The position numbers and the translations under genes were made by a program. The notes beneath the pieces are model-generated. The model was not told where the DNA came from, did no database searches, and worked only from the letters and a program-made list of their open reading frames with translations. Below, piece after piece: positions 34,646 to 42,205 of a stretch of 64,000 bases of DNA (position 1 is the stretch's first letter; the number at the start of each line of letters is the position of its first letter). Origin of the DNA: Limisphaera sp026417315 (GTDB taxonomy: Bacteria > Verrucomicrobiota > Verrucomicrobiia > Limisphaerales > Limisphaeraceae); contig NZ_JBMVQY010000001.1 in the NCBI RefSeq assembly GCF_049537125.1, positions 558,001-622,000 on the forward strand, given 5' to 3'.

Positions 34646-36205
34646 ATGCGTTGCTTCAGTGTGGGAGTCAAGGTGGTGGGGGTCGCTCTGGCCACAGTGT
34701 GGGCCGCGACCGGCTTTTCGGCGGAGCTCCCTTCCTCCGCACCGCCAGCCACCAACGAGACGGCCCGTCCCTCCCGCCCCCCGGCACCGCGGCGGCCGAG
34801 CATTTTGCTCATTGTGGCCGACGACCTGGGCTACGGGGATCTGGGCTGCTACGGGTCCACGCGCATTCAAACGCCAAACCTGGATCGTCTGGCGGCCGAG
34901 GGCATTCGTTTCACGCAATTCTATGCCGGCAGCACCGTCTGCGCGCCTGCGCGGGCCGCCCTGATGCTGGGCAAACACACGGGGCACTTGAATCTCCGGG
35001 GCAACCGGCGCGGCGCCACTCTGCAAGCCGACGAGCTGACCCTGGCCGAATGGCTGCGGGCTGCCGGCTATCACACCGGCTTGATTGGGAAGTGGGGCCT
35101 GGCCGAGGAAGGCCTGCCCGGGGTGCCCTGGAAAAAGGGGTTCAACGAGTTCGTCGGTTATCTGGACAATGTCCATGCGCACGACTACTACACCACGTAT
35201 CTCTGGCGCTACGATCCGGTCACCCCTTACGAGGGCAAAGTCACCCTGATCGAGAACTTCGCCGGGGCCAAACGCACCTACATTCCGGACCTCTGCACCA
35301 AGGCCGCCACCAACTTCATCCGGATCCACAAGCCGGACTGGTACAATCAGTATCGGCCGTTTTTCCTCATGCTCTGTTACACCACCCCGCACGCCAACAA
35401 TGAGGAAGGCCGCCGCACCGGCAACGGCATGCAGGTCCCCACAGACGCGCCGTACTCCGACCGTCCCTGGCCCCAGCCCGAAAAAAACAAGGCGGCCATG
35501 ATCACGCGCATGGACGCCGACATCGGTCGGATCATGGAACTGCTCAAGGCGTCCGGTCAGGAGGAAAACACCATCGTCATTTTCACCAGCGACAACGGGC
35601 CGCACCGCGAGGGTGGTGTGGATCCAGCGTTCCTGGGCAGCTCCGGTCCGCTGCGCGGCATCAAGCGCGACCTCTACGAGGGCGGGATCCGTGTCCCGAT
35701 GATTGTCCGTTGGCCCGCACGGATCCGCCCCGGTCAGGTGAGCGACTTTGTCTGGGCCCACTGGGATTTGTTCCCGACGCTGGCGGAGGCCGCCGGCACC
35801 AATGCACCCGCCGGACTGGACGGCATTTCCGTATTTCCCCTCTGGGTGGGGGAGACCCAGACGAACCGGCACGAGTATCTCTATTGGGAATTCCACGAGC
35901 GCGGTTTCCAGCAGGCACTGCGCTGGGGTGATTGGAAGGCCGTGCGTCCGCAGTGGGGCAGCCCCTTGGAGCTTTACAACTTGAGGGAAGATCCCGGCGA
36001 ACGGCGCAATGTCGCGGAGCAACATCCCGACGTTGTCGCAAAAATCGAAGATTTGCTGGCCCGGGCTCGCGTGGACGCTCCGGATTGGCCCATTCGACCG
36101 CCGCCCCAGGTGCAGGCCCCCGGCGGTGCAGCCACCAACCGCCTTCCCGCAGCGGTCTCCGGCGATTCGCCCAATCCGGGAACCCCTGCGTCGAACCAAC
36201 CATGA
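34646..36205 (+). CDS. Exported sulfatase (arylsulfatase type)
   Basis: 519 residues. Signal peptide MRCFSVGVKVVGVALATVWA, then a 25-residue Pro/Thr-rich linker and the alkaline-phosphatase-fold sulfatase domain. SILLIVADDLGYGDLGCYG gives the metal-binding DD (59-60). The formylglycine site is C99 in TVCAPARAAL (C-x-P-x-R), matured by FGE. GHLNLRGN, GKWGLAEEG and FTSDNGPH follow, and the C-terminal subdomain includes YEGGIRVPMIVRWPARI. It removes sulfate esters from polysaccharides or aromatic sulfates. The stop overlaps the M64 peptidase start (ATGA), so the two secreted enzymes are co-expressed. Confidence 0.93.
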   Translation: MRCFSVGVKVVGVALATVWAATGFSAELPSSAPPATNETARPSRPPAPRRPSILLIVADDLGYGDLGCYGSTRIQTPNLDRLAAEGIRFTQFYAGSTVCAPARAALMLGKHTGHLNLRGNRRGATLQADELTLAEWLRAAGYHTGLIGKWGLAEEGLPGVPWKKGFNEFVGYLDNVHAHDYYTTYLWRYDPVTPYEGKVTLIENFAGAKRTYIPDLCTKAATNFIRIHKPDWYNQYRPFFLMLCYTTPHANNEEGRRTGNGMQVPTDAPYSDRPWPQPEKNKAAMITRMDADIGRIMELLKASGQEENTIVIFTSDNGPHREGGVDPAFLGSSGPLRGIKRDLYEGGIRVPMIVRWPARIRPGQVSDFVWAHWDLFPTLAEAAGTNAPAGLDGISVFPLWVGETQTNRHEYLYWEFHERGFQQALRWGDWKAVRPQWGSPLELYNLREDPGERRNVAEQHPDVVAKIEDLLARARVDAPDWPIRPPPQVQAPGGAATNRLPAAVSGDSPNPGTPASNQP

Positions 36206-37674
36206 CCGGTCCGAGGGATCTTCTCGGGATGTTGGGCAGCTCTGCCCGCGATCGGGCTGCCCGGCCGGGCCGGGCCGCAGCCATGCTCCTGGTCTGCGCG
36301 TTGGTGGTGACGTCCGCCCGGTCGCAAACCCTCACCCCGTTGCTCGTACACGGCCCGCGCACGAACCGGATCAACGTGGTGGTGCTTTCGGAGGGTTACA
36401 CCGCCCCGCAATTGTCGCAGTTCCTGCGGGACGCCACCAACGTGGTGGAAACCCTCCTGACTGCCTCGCCCTACGCGGAATACCGGCAGCATTTCAATGC
36501 CTACGCCATCAGCGTTGCCTCTGCAGAGTCGGGCTCCGACCATCCCACCACCGGCGGTCCGTTTCGCAACACCTACTTCAACAGCGCCTACGAGTTTTAC
36601 GACTACGTCATCACCATTCCGCCGAACGGGCTCGACCCCAACCCCGCCAACGGCCAGGGCAGGGTCGAGCACCTGATCAACACCTGGCTGCCCGAGGCGG
36701 ACATCGTCATCCTGCTGGTGAACGACATCCAACCCGGCGGGTCCTCCGGCGTCGGCGGCCCGACCGGCGTGAGCAATCGGCGTCCCATCATCACCGCATT
36801 GAATCCCTACTGGCCCTACTCCGACATCGTGGTGCACGAGTCGGGCCACTTTTTTGCCGGTCTGGTGGACGAGTACTCGAATCCCTACCCCGGCTACACG
36901 CCCGTCGAGGCGCCCAACGCCACGCAGCGGACCAACCGCAACGAGATCCCCTGGCGGGCGTGGATCGAGCCCTCCACTCCCCTGCCCACGCCCAACGACG
37001 GGTCGTGGGCCGACGTGGTGGGCTTGTTCGAAGGCGCACAATACCAGGCCACCGGATGGTATCGTCCGAAATTCGACTGCAAGATGCGCACCCTCGGCAT
37101 GCCGTTCTGCGAGGTCTGCCGAGAACAGATCATCCGCGCGATCTATGCCAGGGTGCGTCCCTGGGACGGTGTGGAGCCCGCGTCCAGTGTGATCAGCTGG
37201 ACCTCGGCGGCGCCTGTGCGATTTCGTTTGGATCTGGTCCAGCCGCGACAAAGCCCGCTGGCGGTGGAGTGGAAGACCAACGGGGTGGGGGTACCGGGAG
37301 CGGCCGGTCCGGAGCTCGAGTTGTCCCCGGAAGCCCTGGGCAACGGGACGCACACTGTGGAAGTGTGGGTACGGGATCCCACTCCCTGGGTGCGCACCGA
37401 TCCCGAGGGCCGCTTGCGCGCGACGCGTTCGTGGCAGGTGCAGATCTCGATTCCCGAACTGCGCCTGGTCGATCCGGAGTTTTTGCCCGATGGACGATGG
37501 CGATTCACGGTGCTCGGAACGGCCGGCGGTTCCCTGGTCCTCGAGATGTCCACCGACCTGCGGACCTGGCAGAGCCTGGCAACCAATGCCCCGTGGTCGG
37601 GTCGATGGGATTACACCAACACTCCCCCTCCGGGCAGCAGCCGCGCCTTTTATCGCGCGGTCCGCCAGCCGTGA
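36202..37674 (+). CDS. Exported M64-family (IgA peptidase-like) metallopeptidase
   Basis: 490 residues. Hydrophobic signal AAAMLLVCALVVTSARSQ at about 25-42 lies rather deep, so a later start is possible. The catalytic domain has RINVVVLSEGYTAPQLSQFL at its start and the zinc site VVHESGHFFAGLVDEYSNPY (H212, E213, H216). Cysteines in FDCKMRTLGMPFCEVCREQI match the M64 pattern. Residues about 330-420 are immunoglobulin-like. The last 60 residues (SLVLEMSTDLRTWQSLATNA ... RAFYRAVRQP) are the common verrucomicrobial C-terminal tail of exported proteins. The substrate protein is unknown. Overlaps the sulfatase gene by 4 nt. Confidence 0.85.
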   Translation: MTGPRDLLGMLGSSARDRAARPGRAAAMLLVCALVVTSARSQTLTPLLVHGPRTNRINVVVLSEGYTAPQLSQFLRDATNVVETLLTASPYAEYRQHFNAYAISVASAESGSDHPTTGGPFRNTYFNSAYEFYDYVITIPPNGLDPNPANGQGRVEHLINTWLPEADIVILLVNDIQPGGSSGVGGPTGVSNRRPIITALNPYWPYSDIVVHESGHFFAGLVDEYSNPYPGYTPVEAPNATQRTNRNEIPWRAWIEPSTPLPTPNDGSWADVVGLFEGAQYQATGWYRPKFDCKMRTLGMPFCEVCREQIIRAIYARVRPWDGVEPASSVISWTSAAPVRFRLDLVQPRQSPLAVEWKTNGVGVPGAAGPELELSPEALGNGTHTVEVWVRDPTPWVRTDPEGRLRATRSWQVQISIPELRLVDPEFLPDGRWRFTVLGTAGGSLVLEMSTDLRTWQSLATNAPWSGRWDYTNTPPPGSSRAFYRAVRQP

Positions 37675-37688
37675 GGCGGGTGCGGGCA

Positions 37689-37913
37689 TCAGAACTCATA
37701 CGGCGGATTGAACTTCCCGCAGTGAGCGCAGCGGGAGAGATCCACGTCCGGGTCGTCCGTGTACACCGCGCCACACTGTTCGCACCGAAAGATGCGGTCG
37801 CGATTCGGCGCGGGTTCGAATCGGCGCCGTCGCATCTCGGTTATCACGGTGAGCAGACCGAGGGCGCCCAAGAGCAGGAGGACATACGCCAGGATCAGCG
37901 AGGACGTGCGCAT
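37689..37913 (-). CDS. Small membrane zinc-ribbon protein
   Basis: 74 residues. One N-terminal membrane helix (LILAYVLLLLGALGLLTVIT), a basic stretch (MRRRRFEP), then a zinc ribbon with CEQCGAVYTDD and CAHCGKFNPPYEF. No family name is recognised. It is the last gene of the exbB-exbD-tonB-like cluster, 9 nt after the TonB-like gene, and probably cytoplasmic-facing. It may be an accessory of the transport motor, but this is context only. Confidence 0.75.
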   Translation of the reverse strand: MRTSSLILAYVLLLLGALGLLTVITEMRRRRFEPAPNRDRIFRCEQCGAVYTDDPDVDLSRCAHCGKFNPPYEF

Positions 37914-37922
37914 CGGCCGATT

Positions 37923-38708
37923 TCAACGGGCGGTGGAATCGAGGCGATCCGGCGGCAGCGTTTGCCACTCGAACACGGCCAGGACCGGCGTCAGATTCGG
38001 GGTTTCCTTGGGAGCAATTGCCATCCCGGAGTCGGGCTCGAACTCCAATTGACGGGCCACTTCCAGAGCTTTTTGATCCGCTGCCGGCAGTCCACTGGAG
38101 ACCAACAAAGCAGCCGTGAGCACCCTTCCCGCGCCGTCCACCAGCAACCGCACCACGCTGTTGGTCAGCAGCTCTGCCGAAGGCCAACCCGGCAATGGCT
38201 CCGGGCTTTGACGCAAACGCCGCGCAGGACCGGCAGGTACAATGCGGAGACGTGAGGACCGGAGTGTCAGTGGCTCACGGGGCGCCAGGCTGCCGAACTG
38301 CGGGGAGGCGCTCGCCCGCAGACTCATCACCGAGGGCGTCCAGGCAGCGGCCCGCACCAGCAATCGGAGAGGATCTTCCCGCACCAACTGGGCAGGTTCG
38401 AGAAATCGCGGGGGCTCCAACGGCAGAGGCGCGCTGTAACCCACCCGTGGTTGAAGCATCCAACCGGGCCCGGAAAAACTCTGCGGGTGTCCGTGGACGA
38501 AGAAGGTTGGATCGAACCACGCCACCCAATCCTCCGCGCCCCGGTCGGCCCAACTCCACTCGGGCGCGGCCTCGATAGGTCGGGGCGCCGGCAAATCGCC
38601 GCGACCGAACTTCCACAACCCGGCCCCATGCAGGAGAAGCAGCACCAGCACCACCGTCCCCCAGGTTCGCCAGGTCCAAGAGTCGGCTCGAGCAGCCGCC
38701 GGCTTCAT
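37923..38708 (-). CDS. TonB-like protein (energy transducer candidate)
   Basis: 261 residues with an N-terminal membrane helix (WRTWGTVVLVLLLLHGAGLW), a long Pro/Arg-rich periplasmic stretch, and a C-terminal domain resembling TonB: SVVRLLVDGAGRVLTAALLV, SSGLPAADQKALEVARQLEF. The strand-helix-strand pattern with 'SSGLPAADQKALEVARQLEFEP' is the usual end of TonB/TolA-like partners. It lacks the long Pro-Lys/Glu repeats of classical TonB. It overlaps exbD by ATGA, so with ExbB/ExbD it would energise an outer-membrane receptor. Confidence 0.7.
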   Translation of the reverse strand: MKPAAARADSWTWRTWGTVVLVLLLLHGAGLWKFGRGDLPAPRPIEAAPEWSWADRGAEDWVAWFDPTFFVHGHPQSFSGPGWMLQPRVGYSAPLPLEPPRFLEPAQLVREDPLRLLVRAAAWTPSVMSLRASASPQFGSLAPREPLTLRSSRLRIVPAGPARRLRQSPEPLPGWPSAELLTNSVVRLLVDGAGRVLTAALLVSSGLPAADQKALEVARQLEFEPDSGMAIAPKETPNLTPVLAVFEWQTLPPDRLDSTAR

Positions 38709-39151
38709 CGGAGAACCTCTGCCGCGCGATTGCCGGGCATCCCGATTCCAGTTGCCGGCAGGGTCGCCATCACCGCCCGGGTCAGGCCCGCCTGCCGCGC
38801 CAGTACCGTCAGTCGGACAAGCGTTTCGTACGGCGTTCGCCGATCTGCCTGCACCAACAGCGGCGGCGGCGCGGGAAACCGCTTCGCTTCCTCCGCCAGC
38901 CGGGACCGCAACGTCGGCTCGTCCACCAATTGATTCTGGAAATAAAACCGGCTGTACTGGTCCACGGCCACGGCCAGCACCGGTCCCTCGACCCCCGGCA
39001 GGTCGTCGGCGATCGGCAGTTCCACCCGCACGCCCGGGGTGGACACCAGGGGCACCAGCAGTACGAACATCACCACCAGCAGGAAGGTGCCCACCCAGGC
39101 CGCCGGCTCCCACGGAGATTGAAAGGCACGAACTGTGACCTGAAACCTCAT
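38705..39151 (-). CDS. exbD: ExbD/TolR-family biopolymer transport protein
   Basis: 148 residues: one N-terminal membrane helix (WVGTFLLVVMFVLLVPLVST) and a periplasmic ExbD domain (GVRVELPIADDLPG, then LAVAVDQYSRFYFQNQLVDE, then PPLLVQADRRTPYETLVRLT). The usual Asp of the membrane helix that carries protons (e.g. 'LLIIFMVT' context with D) is not obvious in this helix, which is worth checking. It overlaps both neighbours by 4 nt. Confidence 0.85.
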   Translation of the reverse strand: MRFQVTVRAFQSPWEPAAWVGTFLLVVMFVLLVPLVSTPGVRVELPIADDLPGVEGPVLAVAVDQYSRFYFQNQLVDEPTLRSRLAEEAKRFPAPPPLLVQADRRTPYETLVRLTVLARQAGLTRAVMATLPATGIGMPGNRAAEVLR

Positions 39152-39774
39152 GACTGTGCCGCCCCGTTGCCGTCGGCCACAATATGGACGATCTCCATGG
39201 CCGCCCGTTCCATGTCATTGGCCAGCGCGCAAACCCGACTGACCAGGTAGTTGTGACCGGCATACAACGGAATGCCGATGCCCAGACCCAATCCCATGCT
39301 GATCATGGCCCGCCAAATGCCGCCCGACAACTGGTTCACGTGCGCGTACAACCCCTGCCGCTCCAGCTCGGCAAACACGTCCATGAACCCGAGCACCGTG
39401 CCCAGCAGCCCCAACAGCGGGGTGACCTGGCACAACGTCGCCAGGAAATGCAGTCGCCGCTCCAGCATCGGAATCTCCGCGGCTCCGGCCTCCTGCACCG
39501 CTTCCCGCACCCGCTCCCGGCCCTGTTCCCGGGCCAGGATCGCCGCTTTCACCACCCGCGGCACGGGCCCGGGGGTGGCGTCGCAGATGGCCACCGCCTC
39601 CATCACGTTCGCCCGACGGAGGACATTCCGAATCCCGTTCAAAAACTCCACCACATTGATCTGTGCCCGATGCAGGTGAAGGGCTCGTTCCATAAACACG
39701 GCCAGCGCCACCACGGCCAGCAACAGCAGCAGGATGGCCACCGGCCCGCCTTGATTCAGGATCGTCGGTAACAC
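39148..39774 (-). CDS. exbB: ExbB/TolQ/MotA-family proton channel protein
   Basis: 208 residues with three membrane segments: ILLLLLAVVALAVFMERALH at the N-terminus and a C-terminal pair around FLATLCQVTPLLGLLGTVLG and GGIWRAMISMGLGLGIGIPL, the ExbB signature region. The cytoplasmic loop has AREQGRERVREAVQEAGAAE. First gene of a four-gene operon with ExbD, a TonB-like protein and a zinc ribbon. The start is GTG 39774. A strong promoter ends only 6 nt before it, so the mRNA may begin at the start codon. Confidence 0.92.
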   Translation of the reverse strand: MLPTILNQGGPVAILLLLLAVVALAVFMERALHLHRAQINVVEFLNGIRNVLRRANVMEAVAICDATPGPVPRVVKAAILAREQGRERVREAVQEAGAAEIPMLERRLHFLATLCQVTPLLGLLGTVLGFMDVFAELERQGLYAHVNQLSGGIWRAMISMGLGLGIGIPLYAGHNYLVSRVCALANDMERAAMEIVHIVADGNGAAQS

Positions 39775-39780
39775 ACGCCC

Positions 39781-39808
39781 CTTATACGGACGAACTCCGC
39801 TCGTTCAA
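39781..39808 (-). promoter_or_regulatory. Promoter of the exbB operon
   Basis: Minus-strand TTGAAC (39808-39803), a 16-bp spacer, then TATAAG (39786-39781). The expected transcription start falls on or next to the GTG start codon at 39774. Confidence 0.65.
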
Positions 39809-40124
39809 AGTGCAAAGTCCGTCGCGCCGTCTTCGTTCTCGGGCGCGGCACAAAGGCACCGTTGCGGAGAGCCGAAGACCCCGGCCCTTGCCAGTGCCGC
39901 TTGCTGCCGAGGGTCCAACGACCGGTCCTGACCGGAACCGGGGGAGGCTTCTTCGACATAACCGCGCCGGCTGAAGCACCCGTGCCGCTGGCCATCGGTC
40001 GATCTGCCCTCGCCTGCTCCGGACCGGCCCGGCGTGCAGGTCCTTCAGGCGTCGCGGCCCCGGTCTTGTGAGGGCGGTTGCAAGCACTCCGCGGCGCCGG
40101 GCACCCCGGCGGAATCGCCCGGAA
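39809..40124. other. Intergenic span between GH3 end and exbB promoter
   Basis: About 315 bp with no recognised gene. No U-run terminator was found downstream of the GH3 gene. Confidence 0.4.
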
Positions 40125-42041
40125 TCACCGCCCGCGGGTCCGATAGGTCAACCCAAACCCGCGCGGAAACATGGGGTCTGCGGCGGCTTCCGAGCTGCGC
40201 AGATGCCGGGGATCCTTCGGCCATACCCGGGGCAACCTGCCCGTGGGACGGGCATCCCCGAACAGCACGTCGGCGATCCCCTGTCCCTCGGTGCCGGGCA
40301 GCCACGCGGCGACGAATGCGTCCGAGTCTTCCCACGCGGACCCCAGAAGCAGCGGCCTCCCGGAGTAGAGCACCGTCACCACCGGTCGGCCCGAGGCCCG
40401 CGCCTCACGCACCAGGCCGAGCTGTTCCGCAGACAAACTCAAATCCTTGCGGTCTCCCATCATTTCGGCGTACGGCGGCTCGGCCAACACCACCACGATC
40501 ACGTCAGCCGCCGTGCCCCCGGCCAGGTCCCGGGAATAAGTCACGCGGGTCCGCGGGCCGACCGTGCTGCGCACAGCCTGCAACAGCGTGGTGCCGGCCC
40601 GGGTCACCGCACCCGTGCTCCCCTGCCAGGAGATGGTCCAGCCGCCGCACTGCAATCCCAAATCGTCGGCCGCCTGACCCACCAGATGGATGTGCCGGGC
40701 ACGCTTCGAAAGCGGTAACAGACCACGTTCGTTTTTCAGCAGCACCAGCGACTCCCGCACGCACTGCCGCGCCACCGCCCGGTGCTCCGGCGCGCCCACC
40801 CGGGACAGGAGGCCCTCCGGAGTCATCGGTCGCTCGAACAACCCGAGCCGCACTTTTGTGCGGAGGATCCGGCGCACCGCGTCATCGATGCGGCTCTCCG
40901 CCACGCGTCCTTCGTTTACCAGCTCGGCCAGCAGCCGGAGGAACTCCAGGTAATTGTTGGGCTGCCCCGGGCCGTTGGGGATCATCACCATGTCCACCCC
41001 CGCAGTGATGGCTCGCTCGATGGCTTCCTTGTAATTCGGGGAAAGCTGATCGATGGCCGCCCAATCCGACACCACGAAGCCTTCGAACCCCAGCTCGCCT
41101 TTCAGCACATCGGTCAGAAGATACCGGTGGCCGTGCAGTTTGACTCCGTTCCAACTGCTGTACGAGGCCATGAGGGAACCCACCCCGGCCCGGATGGCCT
41201 CGCGATACGGGGCCAGATGGACGCGCCGCAACGTCGCCTCATCACATTCGGTGTTGCCCTGATCCACCCCTTCGGTGGTCCCGCCGTCTCCGAGGTAATG
41301 CTTGGCACAGGCCAGCGCGCGCCAGGTGCGGACTCGTGCTCCCCCCTGCAGGCCGCGCACGGCGGCTGCGCCCAGCTGCCCCACCAGTTCCGGATCGTCA
41401 CTGTAACTCTCGTAGGTGCGCCCCCAACGCGGATCCTGCGCCACTGCCAGGCACGGAGCAAACGCCCAGTGAATGCCCGTGGCCAGCATTTCGCGGGCCG
41501 TCACGCGAGCCGTTTCCTCCACCAGGCGCGGATTTCGTGTGGCGCCCAGGCCGATCTGATGCGGAAAGATCACCGCCCCCAGCACATTGTTGTGCCCGTG
41601 CACCGCGTCCACCCCGAACAGCAGCGGAATGCCCAGGCGACTCTGCAGCGCCAACTGCTGGCACTGAACGACGGTGCGCCGCCACGTGGCCGGCTCGTTG
41701 TTTTCCGGATCCGTGTTGCCCCCGCACAGAACGGAGCCCAGTCCCAGGCGCGCGATGTCGGTGCGATCTTTCAGGGCCCCCAGATCCACCTGGGTCATCT
41801 GCCCCAGCTTCTCCTGCAGGGTCATTTGCCGGAGCAGATCTTCGACGCGCTTTTCCTCTCCCGCAGCGAGACCGGAGACAGCCAGACACACCATGAGCCA
41901 GACCAGAGCCAACCTCTGCAGCGCGCATAACGGCCTGACGCCGAGCGCGCGACAATTCCCGTCTTTGCCGGAAACAACCCGTGGATCCGTGGAGGCCCAA
42001 GCCGCGGATTCGCGGTCCACTTCGAGCATTCGCATGCCCAA
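40125..42041 (-). CDS. Exported glycoside hydrolase family 3 (beta-glucosidase/exo-glucanase type)
   Basis: 638 residues. The catalytic nucleophile is D326 in GFVVSDWAAI. Active-site blocks are LLFGVDAVHGHNNVLGAVIF (substrate Asp), ACAKHYLGDGGTTEGVDQGN (KH pair) and MASYSSWNGVKLHGHRYLLT. The C-terminal alpha/beta sandwich is present (LVLLKNERGLLPLSKR ... WLPGTEGQGIADVLFGD). A hydrophobic segment LALVWLMVCLAVSGLAAG lies at residues 44-61, consistent with a signal peptide but unusually deep, so the real start may be downstream of 42041. It releases terminal beta-linked glucose from glucans. Domain order and the KHYLGDGGT motif resemble exo-1,3/1,4-beta-glucanases. Confidence 0.92.
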   Translation of the reverse strand: MGMRMLEVDRESAAWASTDPRVVSGKDGNCRALGVRPLCALQRLALVWLMVCLAVSGLAAGEEKRVEDLLRQMTLQEKLGQMTQVDLGALKDRTDIARLGLGSVLCGGNTDPENNEPATWRRTVVQCQQLALQSRLGIPLLFGVDAVHGHNNVLGAVIFPHQIGLGATRNPRLVEETARVTAREMLATGIHWAFAPCLAVAQDPRWGRTYESYSDDPELVGQLGAAAVRGLQGGARVRTWRALACAKHYLGDGGTTEGVDQGNTECDEATLRRVHLAPYREAIRAGVGSLMASYSSWNGVKLHGHRYLLTDVLKGELGFEGFVVSDWAAIDQLSPNYKEAIERAITAGVDMVMIPNGPGQPNNYLEFLRLLAELVNEGRVAESRIDDAVRRILRTKVRLGLFERPMTPEGLLSRVGAPEHRAVARQCVRESLVLLKNERGLLPLSKRARHIHLVGQAADDLGLQCGGWTISWQGSTGAVTRAGTTLLQAVRSTVGPRTRVTYSRDLAGGTAADVIVVVLAEPPYAEMMGDRKDLSLSAEQLGLVREARASGRPVVTVLYSGRPLLLGSAWEDSDAFVAAWLPGTEGQGIADVLFGDARPTGRLPRVWPKDPRHLRSSEAAADPMFPRGFGLTYRTRGR

Positions 42042-42205
42042 TGCTTTCGGGAGGGTTCCTCCGGGTCAACGGTTTTTGCAGGAGACCCCTGCGGCGGCCC
42101 GCCCCGGCGAGTCGCCCCGTCTCCGGTCGAGGGAGGTGGAAACCATGGGCAATGACAACCCGAGGAGATCCGGCTCAGGAGCCACCCTTCCTTGGGCGGT
42201 CTTCG

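Noticed and set aside
37801..37830. GGTTCGAATCGG resembling a tRNA T-arm
   Set aside because: It lies inside the small zinc-ribbon gene and no acceptor, D or anticodon stems surround it.
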